From NCBI RefSeq assembly GCF_034424175.1, contig NZ_CP139986.1, positions 3,534,001-3,598,000 of the forward strand: a DNA stretch of 64,000 bases, read 5' to 3'. The stretch is from Kluyvera intermedia. GTDB taxonomy: Bacteria; Pseudomonadota; Gammaproteobacteria; Enterobacterales; Enterobacteriaceae. The notes below the pieces were generated by a model. The model did no database searches. It was not told the origin of the DNA and saw only the letters and a program-made list of their open reading frames with translations. Positions 8,394-17,006 of this stretch are shown here, piece by piece (the first letter of the stretch is position 1; each line of letters starts with the position of its first letter). The position numbers and the translations under genes are program-made.

Positions 8394-8407
8394 CGCGCAT
8401 CGGCGCG
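8394..8407. promoter_or_regulatory. Inverted repeat upstream of the ribbon-helix-helix-like gene
   Basis: CGCGCATCGGCGCG is a 5-bp-arm inverted repeat standing out in an AT-rich leader. It could be the operator of the neighbouring DNA-binding protein or a leader stem-loop; inferred from position. Confidence 0.35.
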
Positions 8408-8667
8408 GATAAAATGGTTTTTTTGTATTTTTCGGTAATAACTAATACATCAAACCAACAATACATTCCACAAATATATTTATAACAAGATGAACAAGAT
8501 AAATACCCAATATTAATCTAAATACAATTTATGACATGTATATGACAGTATTATTACAGGCGCATGAAATTTAATGGCATAAGAAAAAGCGTAAAGCAGA
8601 AATTAACCATGAATATAGTATGGGGAAGAGTGAGATTTTTTCGAATGACTTCAGGGAGGGCTGAATT
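8408..8667. other. AT-rich intergenic region before ffs
   Basis: No ORF with gene-like features was seen. The stretch is strongly AT-rich (many TATTA, ATAAA and AATAT tracts up to about 8580) and probably holds the promoter of the two-gene unit. In E. coli ybaA is found between ylaB and ffs; it is absent here. Confidence 0.5.
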
Positions 8668-8781
8668 GGGTGGGGGCCCTGCCAGCTACATCCCGGCACA
8701 CGCGTCATCTGCCCTGGCTGCTTCCTTCCGGATCTGACCTGGTGAACAGAGTAGCGTTGCGGGAGAACCAACAGAGCCCCC
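8668..8781 (-). ncRNA. ffs: 4.5S RNA of the signal recognition particle
   Basis: The 114-base minus-strand sequence from GGGGGCTCTG to GGGCCCCCACCC matches E. coli 4.5S RNA almost base for base, including the conserved apical domain with CAGGTCAG and GGAAGCAGCC. It forms one long hairpin, binds Ffh, and directs inner-membrane proteins to the translocon. It is divergent from ybaZ, as in E. coli. Confidence 0.97.
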
Positions 8782-8938
8782 ATTGAGAGCGTTGTTCCCA
8801 ACGCGCAGGCGCATTATCACTGCTGTGCCCGGCAATTGCAAGCTATCAGCTTTCACCTGCTGGATTCTTGCGCAATCACCTCTTCACAGCAGGCATTTAG
8901 CTGATTATGCTGAGGGTTCTTCCTTCAGGAATAGAACA

Positions 8939-9250
8939 ATGGATGCAGTAGACTCATTCCCCCATCGCGTATGGCAAATTGTCGCCGCCATCCCACCAGG
9001 TTACGTCACCACCTACGGTGACGTTGCAAGGCTCGCAGGGTCACCCCGCGCTGCGCGGCAGGTCGGGGGTGTGCTAAGGCGCCTGCCGGAAGGTTCTACA
9101 CTACCGTGGTTTCGGGTGGTGAATCGTCATGGCGCCATTTCACTGACCGGGCCGGATCTCCAGCGACAACGTCAGGCGCTGCTGGCCGATGGCGTACAGG
9201 TATCGGGAAGTGGGCAAATTGATATGCAGAAGTATCGCTGGCGGTATTAA
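8939..9250 (+). CDS. atl: Alkyltransferase-like protein YbaZ (Atl)
   Basis: Binds O6-alkylguanine in DNA and marks it for nucleotide excision repair without transferring the alkyl group. The ATG at 8939 (GGA six bases upstream) gives 103 residues, equivalent to the conserved part of E. coli YbaZ. The MGMT-like wing and arginine finger (TYGDVARLAGSPRAARQVGG) are present. The alkyl-acceptor motif PCHRV of true methyltransferases is PWFRV here: tryptophan replaces the reactive cysteine as in all Atl proteins, and phenylalanine replaces the usual following histidine. An upstream in-frame start at 8783 would overlap the ffs promoter region and is unlikely. Confidence 0.9.
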   Translation: MDAVDSFPHRVWQIVAAIPPGYVTTYGDVARLAGSPRAARQVGGVLRRLPEGSTLPWFRVVNRHGAISLTGPDLQRQRQALLADGVQVSGSGQIDMQKYRWRY

Positions 9251-9271
9251 AGATTCTGGCGAGATGTGTTG

Positions 9272-9300
9272 AAAAAAATGCCCTCGCAAGGAGGGCATTC
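9272..9300. terminator. Bidirectional terminator between ybaZ and ybaY
   Basis: ATGCCCTC-GCAA-GGAGGGCAT stem with an A-run on the left side (a T-run for the minus-strand ybaY transcript), placed between convergent genes. Confidence 0.8.
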
Positions 9301-9305
9301 GTTGA

Positions 9306-9809
9306 TTAAGGGATCTGCACTGGAGCAGTGTCCTTAACCGGTACCGTGGAGGTATCCTGAACCGGAACCGCCGTTTGCTGTACCGGAACCAAAATCAAAT
9401 CGGCCTTCGTTCCGTTACGGTTGACGACTTCCTGGATGGTGTCAGTAATAAACAGCAGCTTACCATCAACCGTGATAGCTGCACTCAGCAGGATACGGGC
9501 ATTCGGCTGAATATCCGCTGGATTGAATGGCAGCACAAAGCTAAATGGTGCCTGTTTCCCGTCGGTACGGGCAACTTTCTGCGCCAGCACTTTCGATGGC
9601 GCGTCGGCAAGCGAAGCATCGGACAAGGTTACCGTTAACACCGCATTCGGTGGCAATGCCACTTTCTGGCGGATCAAGACATTACCGGTTACGCTCGGGC
9701 CAGCGATGGCCTGAACGGCTTCTGGGGTGTGATTTTGCTGGTGCGTCTGCGAACAGCCCGCGAGGGCAAGTGCAACCGCCAAACCGCTTAAGATCGGCAC
9801 AAGTTTCAT
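9306..9809 (-). CDS. ybaY: YbaY-family lipoprotein
   Basis: Predicted lipoprotein of 167 residues, function not established. A signal peptide (MKLVPILSGLAVALALAGC) ends in the lipobox LAGC, with lipidation at Cys19. The mature part has the YbaY-type beta-rich domain (VTGNVLIRQKVALPPNAVLTVTLSD and following), then a repetitive tail with three copies of a V-P-V-(Q/K)-D-T-like unit. The second ATG (9809) is chosen because the AAGGAG ribosome site is too close to the ATG six bases upstream. Converges with ybaZ; divergent from tesB. Confidence 0.9.
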   Translation of the reverse strand: MKLVPILSGLAVALALAGCSQTHQQNHTPEAVQAIAGPSVTGNVLIRQKVALPPNAVLTVTLSDASLADAPSKVLAQKVARTDGKQAPFSFVLPFNPADIQPNARILLSAAITVDGKLLFITDTIQEVVNRNGTKADLILVPVQQTAVPVQDTSTVPVKDTAPVQIP

Positions 9810-10026
9810 TAGCATTCTCCTTTTTGCTCACTCAAATTAAGGCCATTTTCTCAATTGAGTGACAACGCCTTAACAAACTTAACCGCTTAAGTGTGGCACA
9901 TATTTTACATTTATTCCTGCAAACACCCCATTATTCAGATAATTGAACCCATCGGACCACTCGCCAAATTACGTTATAATGGAGAGATTCACCTGCCGTA
10001 CGACAGTAAAATTATAGAGGGTACCA

Positions 10027-10887
10027 ATGAGCCAGGCGCTATCAAATCTGCTGACATTACTGAATCTGGAAAGAATTGAAGAAGGCCTGTTTCGCGGCCA
10101 GAGTGAAGACCTCGGCCTGCGCCAGGTCTTTGGCGGGCAGGTTGTTGGCCAGGCATTGTATGCAGCCAAAGAGACCGTGCCTGCTGACCGTTTAGTTCAC
10201 TCGTTCCACAGCTACTTCTTGCGTCCAGGCGACAGCCAGAAGCCGATTATTTACGACGTAGAAGTCCTGCGCGACGGTAATAGTTTCAGCGCGCGACGCG
10301 TTGCCGCAATTCAAAATGGCAAACCGATCTTCTATATGACGGCGTCATTCCAGGCTCCTGAGCCGGGTTACGAGCATCAGAAAACCATGCCAACGGCCCC
10401 ATCACCGGATGGTCTGCCATCTGAGACGGATATCGCCCGTTCGCTGTCACAGCTGCTGCCGCCGCAGGTAGCCGAGAAGTTTTTGTGCGAGAAACCGATT
10501 GAGATCCGCCCGGTTGAATTCCACAACCCCTTAAAAGGCCACACCGCCGAACCACGTCGTCAGGTATGGATGCGTGCCAATGGCGCTGTGCCGGACGATC
10601 TGCATATTCATCAGTACCTACTGGGCTATGCATCCGATTTCAACTTCCTGCCGGTGGCGTTACAGCCGCACGGCGTCGGCTTCCTTGAGCCGGGCATGCA
10701 GGTTGCTACCATCGATCATTCCATGTGGTTCCATCGCCCGTTCAATTTAAACGATTGGCTGCTGTATAGCGTGGAAAGTACTTCTGCATCCAGCGCTCGT
10801 GGCTTTGTTCGCGGTGAGTTTTATACCCAGGACGGTGTACTCGTTGCTTCAACGGTACAGGAAGGGGTGATGCGTAACCGGGGATAA
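10027..10887 (+). CDS. tesB: Acyl-CoA thioesterase II
   Basis: Hydrolyses medium- and long-chain acyl-CoA in the cytoplasm. The 286 residues equal the E. coli length and consist of two hotdog domains; the catalytic triad is expected from the family and the surrounding sequences are present (VDHSMWFHRPF is IDHSMWFHRPF here, followed by the C-terminal QEGVMRNRG). AGAGGG lies seven bases before the ATG. It stands alone between ybaY and amtB and is followed by a BIME. Confidence 0.96.
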   Translation: MSQALSNLLTLLNLERIEEGLFRGQSEDLGLRQVFGGQVVGQALYAAKETVPADRLVHSFHSYFLRPGDSQKPIIYDVEVLRDGNSFSARRVAAIQNGKPIFYMTASFQAPEPGYEHQKTMPTAPSPDGLPSETDIARSLSQLLPPQVAEKFLCEKPIEIRPVEFHNPLKGHTAEPRRQVWMRANGAVPDDLHIHQYLLGYASDFNFLPVALQPHGVGFLEPGMQVATIDHSMWFHRPFNLNDWLLYSVESTSASSARGFVRGEFYTQDGVLVASTVQEGVMRNRG

Positions 10888-10893
10888 TCCGTT

Positions 10894-10965
10894 GGTAGCC
10901 CGGCCAAGCGCAGCGCCGCCGGGAATTCCCCGGAGTCGGTGCTGACGCACCTCGTCCGGGCTACC
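10894..10965. repeat. BIME/REP-like inverted repeat between tesB and amtB
   Basis: Starts GGTAGCCCGG and ends CCGGGCTACC, a 10-bp inverted terminal match enclosing GCGCAGCGCCGCCGGG-type REP sequence. It sits between the stop codons of the convergent tesB and amtB genes. Confidence 0.75.
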
Positions 10966-10994
10966 ATTGCAGGATGTTCAATTATCGACAGGAT

Positions 10995-12281
10995 TTATGC
11001 GTTGTAGGCGTTTTCGCCGTGGCTGTTGACGTCCAGACCTTCGCGCTCCTGGTCTTCTGGAACACGCAGACCTACCGTCAAATCAGCGACCTTGTAGGCA
11101 ATAAAGGCCACGACGCCAGACCAGACGATGGTGATACCGATGCTTTCCAGCTGAACGAGAACCTGATGGCCCATGGTCACGCCTTCGGCGTAGCCCACAC
11201 CGCCAAGCGATGTTGAGGCGAAGATACCGGTCAGGATACAGCCAACAATGCCGCAGACGCCGTGGACACCGAACACATCACAAGGGTCATCTACACGCAG
11301 TACGCGTTTCAGAGAAGTCACCCCCCACAGCCCCGCCAGACCAGCAACAATACCCAGAATCAACGCGCCACCGACACCGATAAAACCGCACGCTGGCGTG
11401 ATACCGACCAGACCCGCAATCGCCCCGGAACAAGCACCCAGCAGAGAAGGTTTACCGCGCAGCACCCATTCACCAAAGACCCAACCGAGAATCGCGGCTG
11501 CGGTCGCCACAACGGTGTTCACAAAGGCCAGACCGGCGATTTCGTTGGCCGCGCTTGCGGAACCGGCATTGAAGCCGAACCAGCCGAAATAGAGGATCGC
11601 GGTACCGATAAACACCATCGGCAGGTTGTGCGGTTTGAATGCTTCTTTACCGAAGCCCACGCGCTTGCCAATCAGATAGGCACCGACCAGCCCCGCCACC
11701 GCGGCGTTAATGTGTACCACTGTGCCGCCCGCAAAATCGAGCGCACCGTGACTCCCCAGCAGGCCGCCGCCCCAAACCATATGCGCAATCGGCACGTAGG
11801 AGAGCGTCAGCCAAATAACCACGAAAATCAGCACCGCAGAGAAGCGAATACGTTCAGCGAGCGCGCCGACAATCAGCCCCACGGTGATGCAGGCAAAGGA
11901 GCCCTGGAACGCCACGTGGATATACTGATAGAAGGAGCCCATCGGGTCGGTAATCTTAATATTTTTCAGCATCACCCAATCGAAGTTGCCGAAGAAGCTG
12001 CCGCCGGAACCAAAGGCCAGCGAGTAGCCATAAATCACCCACAGCACGCAGACCAGCGCGAAAGTTACCGCGACCTGCGTCAGCATAGAGAGCACGTTTT
12101 TGCCACGGATCAGGCCGCCGTAAAACAGTGCAATACCTGGGATGGTCATAAACAACACCAGCGCGGTACAAATCATCATAAAGGCGTTATCGGCTTTATC
12201 GATGACGGCAGGTGCCGCCATCGCCAGACCCGGCAACAGTGCCAATGCGCCAAACCCCGTTTTTACCATTGTTTTTTTCAT
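10995..12281 (-). CDS. amtB: Ammonium transporter AmtB
   Basis: Inner-membrane ammonium channel, a trimer. The chosen start (12281) gives 428 residues, the E. coli length; a second ATG lies three bases upstream. A cleaved signal peptide (MKKTMVKTGFGALALLPGLAMA) precedes AAPAVIDKADNAFMM. Eleven membrane helices and family motifs such as GIALFYGGLIRGKNVLSMLTQ (split here as GIALFYGG and RGKNVLS) and DFAGGTVVHINA are seen, with the pore histidines in the conserved helices. It is co-transcribed with glnK, 33 bases upstream, and GlnK plugs the channel when ammonium is plentiful. Confidence 0.97.
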   Translation of the reverse strand: MKKTMVKTGFGALALLPGLAMAAPAVIDKADNAFMMICTALVLFMTIPGIALFYGGLIRGKNVLSMLTQVAVTFALVCVLWVIYGYSLAFGSGGSFFGNFDWVMLKNIKITDPMGSFYQYIHVAFQGSFACITVGLIVGALAERIRFSAVLIFVVIWLTLSYVPIAHMVWGGGLLGSHGALDFAGGTVVHINAAVAGLVGAYLIGKRVGFGKEAFKPHNLPMVFIGTAILYFGWFGFNAGSASAANEIAGLAFVNTVVATAAAILGWVFGEWVLRGKPSLLGACSGAIAGLVGITPACGFIGVGGALILGIVAGLAGLWGVTSLKRVLRVDDPCDVFGVHGVCGIVGCILTGIFASTSLGGVGYAEGVTMGHQVLVQLESIGITIVWSGVVAFIAYKVADLTVGLRVPEDQEREGLDVNSHGENAYNA

Positions 12282-12314
12282 CATCTCGATCCCTATCACT
12301 GTGCTGGCTGGGAA

Positions 12315-12653
12315 TTACAGCGCCGCTTCGTCGGCTTCGCCGGTACGAATACGGATTACGCGCTGCAGTTCGGCGACAAAAATCTTACCGTCGCCAATTT
12401 TTCCGGTGTAAGCGGCTTTGCTGATCACATCGACGACTTCATCGAGCTGATCGTCGGCGATAGCCACATCAATCTTTACTTTCGGCAGGAAGTTGACGCT
12501 GTATTCCGCCCCGCGGTACAGCTCTGCATGGCCTTTCTGACGACCGAAGCCTTTCACTTCCGTCACCGTTAAGCCCTGAATGCCAATGGAAGACAGCGCT
12601 TCGCGAACGTCTTCAAGTTTGAATGGTTTGATTACCACGGTAACCAGCTTCAT
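12315..12653 (-). CDS. glnK: Nitrogen regulatory PII protein GlnK
   Basis: A 112-residue PII trimer that senses ATP/ADP, 2-oxoglutarate and glutamine status and blocks AmtB. Tyr51, the uridylylation site, is present at the tip of the T-loop (HAELYRGAEY), as are the signature segments VTEVKGFGRQKGH and KIGDGKIFV. The ATG at 12653 has GGAGGGGATC upstream. First gene of glnK-amtB, under the sigma-54 promoter at 12705-12720. Confidence 0.97.
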   Translation of the reverse strand: MKLVTVVIKPFKLEDVREALSSIGIQGLTVTEVKGFGRQKGHAELYRGAEYSVNFLPKVKIDVAIADDQLDEVVDVISKAAYTGKIGDGKIFVAELQRVIRIRTGEADEAAL

Positions 12654-12704
12654 AGATCCCCTCCAGTCAGAATTCGGTAATGGCTGTGAACACGAAAGAG
12701 ATAA

Positions 12705-12720
12705 AGCAAGGGTCGTGCCA
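12705..12720 (-). promoter_or_regulatory. Sigma-54 promoter of glnK-amtB
   Basis: Minus strand TGGCACGACCCTTGCT fits the sigma-54 consensus TGGCAC-N5-TTGCW exactly. It lies 52-67 bases upstream of the glnK ATG. Confidence 0.92.
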
Positions 12721-12795
12721 GAAATGAAAAGGGGCATGCTGGGCGTGAAAATCGGGGGGGATGTCGTTCAGTCAGGAGGAAAGGTAAACAAAAAC

Positions 12796-12810
12796 GCACC
12801 ATGCGGGTGC
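12796..12810. promoter_or_regulatory. NtrC-type enhancer site, overlapping a possible mdlAB terminator
   Basis: GCACCATGCGGGTGC is a GCACC-N5-GGTGC palindrome of the NtrC (GlnG) type, about 80-90 bases upstream of the sigma-54 promoter, where an enhancer is expected. Read on the minus strand the same palindrome is a hairpin followed by GTTTTTGTTT, so it may also end the mdlAB transcript. Confidence 0.7.
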
Positions 12811-12862
12811 ATGATGCGTTTCACAACGGCATTCTGTTAGAAAAATGCCTGACGCTGGTGCA

Positions 12863-14641
12863 TCAGTGGGCCAATGCTTCATCCTGAGCGCTGGCAGCCA
12901 GTTCTTCACCCGCAAGCTGGAGCTGATACATTTGCCAGTATCGCCCTTTTGCTTCAAGCAGTTGCTGATGCGATCCCTGCTCTACCGCCTGCCCACGATG
13001 AAGCACCATGATGGTGTCCGCATCCACAATGGTCGACAAACGGTGCGCAATCACCACCAGCGTCGTGTGCTGGCGCACGGCGGCCAGCGCATGTTGAATC
13101 GCCTGCTCGGTACCCGAGTCAATATTGGCCGTCGCTTCATCGAGAATCAGCACCTGCGGCGTATCAACCAGCACGCGAGCCAGCGCCAGCAGTTGTTTTT
13201 GCCCTACCGAGAGGTTATTACCCTGCTCCCCAAGATGCGTATAAATACCGTCACTCATCCCGCGCGCCAGTTCCGCCAGCTGCACCGTTTCCAGAACCTG
13301 CCAGACCTGCGACTCACTGATATCACGCCCCAGGGTGACGTTAGCGAAGAATGAGTCCGCGAGCACCACAGGATCTTGTTGCACCACGGCGATGCCTTCA
13401 CGTAACACGGCGTGGCTGAGGCTTTGCAGGGGGCGACCACCGAGGCGTATTTCACCGGAGTTCGGCGGATAATAGCCCATCAGCAGACTGGCCAGCGTAC
13501 TTTTACCGCTTCCGGTATGTCCCACCAGGGCGACAAAACTGCGCGCCGGGATCGACAACGAAATATTTTGCAGCACCAGTTTGTCGTCACGATAGGCAAA
13601 CGAAACGTTATCGATATCAATATTGCCATTTTCCAGTGGCGCCATGTCATTGCCATACTGCTGACGCGGCCTGTCCATCAGTTCGAACACGCGTTCCCCC
13701 GCTACCACCGCCTGTTGCAGTATGGATTGCTGGGTAGTCAACTCAATCAACGGCTCATTCAGTCGCCCAAGATAGCTAATAAAGGCATACAGCACGCCGA
13801 CCTGGATCGATCCCTGCGCGCTAAAACCAAACAGCATCAACAAGCCACAGAGCACCAGCGTGGAAAACAGGCTAAGCAGTGGACGCAGTAAGAAACCGTC
13901 AAGCCGTAGGGTTTGCATCCGTGCCATATAGTGTGAACGGCTAACTTCCCCAATACGCTCGCCAAAGCGCACCTGCTGGCGGAACTGCTGAATCACGCTC
14001 ATCCCGTTGATGACTTCGTTGAAGCCGTCGTTAATATCCGCGAGATAAGCCCGCACGCGACGCACAATCGGCGTGCTGTAGCGTTGATAAATAACCATCA
14101 CCGTCATCACCGCCGGGAAGATAGCCAGTGCCACCAGCGCCATGCGCCAGTCAAGGCTAAACATTGCCACCAGCATGGCACCAATCAGCGCGGCGCTGCG
14201 GAGCACCGTCGCCACAACGGTGACATAGAGATCGCGGATCACCTCGGTATCGTTAGTCACACGGGAAATCAGTTGCCCTACCGGCTGGGTGTCAAACTCG
14301 CTCAACGGCTGGCGAAGCGCGGCATCCATCACGTCGATTCGTAATTGCTGTACGACGCCGACTGCCGCACGGTTAAACAGCAGCGACTGACTGTAGTGCA
14401 AGCCTGCCGCCAACAGTTGTAAACCGATATAGGCCGCCGCCAGACCCGCTACGGTACCCCACGGTAAAATATCCTTCGCCACCATGTTATCGATAAAGTA
14501 GCTTATCAGGAGCGGCCCGCTAACCTCTGCGGCAGCCGCCACCCATAACATGATCACCGCATTCGTCAGCGGTTTGCGCCACGGCGAGCCGTAGGCCAGC
14601 AGGCGTTTTAACGTAGGCCACAGTTGCCCAAAACTACGCAT
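12863..14641 (-). CDS. mdlB: ABC exporter half-transporter MdlB
   Basis: Half-size ABC multidrug-exporter-type protein working as a heterodimer with MdlA; natural substrate unknown. The N-terminal part has six membrane helices, the C-terminal half the ATPase: Walker A GHTGSGKST, signature LSVGQKQLL (second residue V instead of the common S/G), Walker B VLILDEATAN. The start MRSFGQLW at 14641 gives 592 residues, like E. coli MdlB (593), and overlaps the end of mdlA by eight bases, so the two are translationally coupled. An ATG 21 bases upstream is less likely. Confidence 0.93.
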   Translation of the reverse strand: MRSFGQLWPTLKRLLAYGSPWRKPLTNAVIMLWVAAAAEVSGPLLISYFIDNMVAKDILPWGTVAGLAAAYIGLQLLAAGLHYSQSLLFNRAAVGVVQQLRIDVMDAALRQPLSEFDTQPVGQLISRVTNDTEVIRDLYVTVVATVLRSAALIGAMLVAMFSLDWRMALVALAIFPAVMTVMVIYQRYSTPIVRRVRAYLADINDGFNEVINGMSVIQQFRQQVRFGERIGEVSRSHYMARMQTLRLDGFLLRPLLSLFSTLVLCGLLMLFGFSAQGSIQVGVLYAFISYLGRLNEPLIELTTQQSILQQAVVAGERVFELMDRPRQQYGNDMAPLENGNIDIDNVSFAYRDDKLVLQNISLSIPARSFVALVGHTGSGKSTLASLLMGYYPPNSGEIRLGGRPLQSLSHAVLREGIAVVQQDPVVLADSFFANVTLGRDISESQVWQVLETVQLAELARGMSDGIYTHLGEQGNNLSVGQKQLLALARVLVDTPQVLILDEATANIDSGTEQAIQHALAAVRQHTTLVVIAHRLSTIVDADTIMVLHRGQAVEQGSHQQLLEAKGRYWQMYQLQLAGEELAASAQDEALAH

Positions 14642-16409
14642 CGGCGGCCTCCGTTTTTTCATCTTCTGGCGCGTCGTTCAGCGCGGCTTCAAGCTGTTGA
14701 TAGCGGTGCATGTCGCGATACCACCCCGCCTGATGCGCCAATTGGTCATGGTCACCACGTTGCGCGATATGACCATGCTGCATCACAATAATCTCGCTGG
14801 CATCGGTCAGCGCCGAGAGCCGGTGGGCGCTAATGATAAGCGTCCGCCCCTCGCCCCACTGGCGCAGGTTATGCAGTATCTGGTGCTCAGTACGGCCATC
14901 GACCGCCGATAACGCATCGTCAAGAATCAAAATTTCAGCGTCCAGCAACAGAGCACGGGCAATGGAAATACGCTGTTTTTGGCCGCCGGATAGCATCACG
15001 CCTCGCTCACCCACTTCGGTGTCATAACCTTGTGGTAAACGCAGAATATCGTCATGAACACAGGCCAGCCGTGCCGCGTGTTCTATCTCTTCCTGCGTCG
15101 CTCCTGGGTTGCCCAAAGCGATATTGCTGGCGACCGTATCCGAAAACAGGAACGGCGTCTGACTGACAACTGCCAGGCGGCTGCGCCAGGCATCCAGTTG
15201 CAGCTGACGCAATGGAATATCGTGGAAACAGATCTCGCCCTCATCGACATCAAAATGGCGTTGAATCAACGACAAAATGGTCGATTTCCCTGAGCCAGTT
15301 GGGCCACAAAGACCCAACATATGGCCCGGTTTCAGGGTCACATTCACATCGCTCAATGTCGCTTTATCCGTTTGCGGGTAACTAAAGCGATGAATCGCCA
15401 GCGTTAACGTTCCACGGCCTTCAGGCACTGGCTGCGAGCCATCGTTAACCACGGGCGCTTCCGCCAGCAACGTACGAATTCGACTGTAGGCGGCGCTCCC
15501 ACGCTCAACGATATTGAACATCCAGGCCAGCGCCAGCATCGGCCAGATCATCAGCCCCAGGTACATCATAAAACTGGTTAACTGACCGAGTGTGAGCATG
15601 TCCTGCGTGACCATCCAGCTACCGCCCGCAATAGCCAACAGATTCGCCATACCGATGGCGATATAGATAGTGGGATCAAAGCGAGCATCAATACGCGCCA
15701 CGCGCATGTTTTTCACCCCGGTATCCGCCGCGTCGGCGGCAAATTGCGCGGACTGACGGTCTTCGAGGCCAAAAGCTTTAATCATGCGGATACTGGTCAG
15801 GCTTTCCTGGGTGCGGTCGTTAAGGCTCGAGAATGCCGCCTGGGCTAATTTGAAGCGCTCATGCAGCAGGTTGCCGTAGCGGTGGATGACCAACGCCATG
15901 ATGGGCATCGGAACCAGTGCCAGTAAGGTGAGCTGCCAGCTGATTTGGGTCGACATGACGATCAACACCGCACAGCCCATCACCAGCGAATCCACCAACG
16001 TTAATACCCCTTCCCCGGCGGCAAAGACCACGCGGTCGACATCGTTAGTGGCGCGGGCCATTAAATCACCGGTACGGTGGCGCAGATAAAATTCCGGATG
16101 TTGGCGACTTAGCTGACGATAGAAGTCTTCACGCAGCTCAACGGCTAACTGATAGGATGCACCAAACAGCAGCACGCGCCAGACATAGCGCAGCAGGTAG
16201 ACCACTATCGCAATCAGCACCATGGTGCCAACCCACATCATCAGCGTCCCAGCGCTAACGCGCTGTTGCGATACGCCATCCACCACGATGCCCACTATTT
16301 TCGGTGGGATAAGTTGCAGGATGGCAATAATAATCAGCAACACGACCGCGCCGAGATAGCGACGCCATTCCCGACGGAAGTACCAGCTGAGTTGAGCAAA
16401 TAATCGCAC
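14634..16409 (-). CDS. mdlA: ABC exporter half-transporter MdlA
   Basis: Partner of MdlB, 591 residues (E. coli 590). The transmembrane part is followed by Walker A GPTGSGKST, signature LSGGQKQRIS and Walker B ILILDDALSAVD. The last acidic residue after the Walker B aspartate is Asp where Glu is typical of the catalytic site, and MdlB has Glu, so the dimer probably has one degenerate and one full site, as in other heterodimeric exporters (inference). decR lies 23 bases upstream on the same strand. Confidence 0.94.
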   Translation of the reverse strand: MRLFAQLSWYFRREWRRYLGAVVLLIIIAILQLIPPKIVGIVVDGVSQQRVSAGTLMMWVGTMVLIAIVVYLLRYVWRVLLFGASYQLAVELREDFYRQLSRQHPEFYLRHRTGDLMARATNDVDRVVFAAGEGVLTLVDSLVMGCAVLIVMSTQISWQLTLLALVPMPIMALVIHRYGNLLHERFKLAQAAFSSLNDRTQESLTSIRMIKAFGLEDRQSAQFAADAADTGVKNMRVARIDARFDPTIYIAIGMANLLAIAGGSWMVTQDMLTLGQLTSFMMYLGLMIWPMLALAWMFNIVERGSAAYSRIRTLLAEAPVVNDGSQPVPEGRGTLTLAIHRFSYPQTDKATLSDVNVTLKPGHMLGLCGPTGSGKSTILSLIQRHFDVDEGEICFHDIPLRQLQLDAWRSRLAVVSQTPFLFSDTVASNIALGNPGATQEEIEHAARLACVHDDILRLPQGYDTEVGERGVMLSGGQKQRISIARALLLDAEILILDDALSAVDGRTEHQILHNLRQWGEGRTLIISAHRLSALTDASEIIVMQHGHIAQRGDHDQLAHQAGWYRDMHRYQQLEAALNDAPEDEKTEAADA

Positions 16410-16432
16410 GCAGTAAAATTCCAGAGATAGTG

Positions 16433-16891
16433 TTATTCGATGGGCAGCGCGGTGGTGTATTTAATCTGTTCCATCGCAAAGCTTGAGGTCACATCCGACA
16501 GCCCAGGAACCCGGTTGACCAGGCTCTTATAGAAATCATCGTAGCGTTTCATGTCGGCCACCTGCACCCGCATCAGGTAGTCATACTCCCCAGCCATACG
16601 CCAGAAACCGAGGACTTCCGGCATCTGTGTCACTTCACTGACAAATAGGCTGTACCAGTCGCTGCTGTGATGCTGAGTTTTAATCAGCACAAATGCCGTA
16701 AGCCCCAAACCAAGCTTTTCCGCATCAAGCAATGCCACGCGACCCAATAGCACACCGTCATCTTCCAGTCGTTTAAGACGTTTCCAGCAAGGTGTGGTGG
16801 TCAGATTAACGGCATCCGCTAACGCCTGCAAAGAGAGCGTGCAATCTTTCTGTAATAAGGCGAGCAGCTTTCGGTCAATTTTATCTAACAT
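16433..16891 (-). CDS. decR: Lrp/AsnC-family cysteine-responsive regulator DecR (YbaO)
   Basis: Senses cysteine and activates cysteine-degrading genes. The 152 residues have an Lrp-type helix-turn-helix (SLQALADAVNLTTTPCWKRL, about 21-40) and a C-terminal ligand-binding RAM domain. The ATG at 16891 (MLDKIDRK) matches the E. coli start; a GTG nine bases upstream has no better site. It is divergent from the cysteine desulfhydrase gene at 17007, its likely target; the 115-base gap would hold both promoters. In Salmonella the equivalent pair has been described as CdsR/CdsH. Confidence 0.93.
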   Translation of the reverse strand: MLDKIDRKLLALLQKDCTLSLQALADAVNLTTTPCWKRLKRLEDDGVLLGRVALLDAEKLGLGLTAFVLIKTQHHSSDWYSLFVSEVTQMPEVLGFWRMAGEYDYLMRVQVADMKRYDDFYKSLVNRVPGLSDVTSSFAMEQIKYTTALPIE

Positions 16892-17006
16892 AGGAGTCAC
16901 CGGGAGAAAACTTTTCTATCTTTATTCTATTTTAAAGATTAGAAGGCAACAATTTTTTCTGTGCTTTTCGCTAAGCTAGGCACAAAATGACAAACGGAAA
17001 ATCACG

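Noticed and set aside
8783..8938. Longer start for ybaZ
   Set aside because: It would begin two bases from the end of ffs, over the ffs promoter, and the added residues are not like Atl proteins.
11262..12572. 436-codon ORF on the plus strand
   Set aside because: Antisense shadow of amtB and glnK; no recognisable features.
12897..16300. Odd frames in mdlAB as a possible frameshift
   Set aside because: Both proteins align in full with E. coli MdlA and MdlB, so there is no frameshift.
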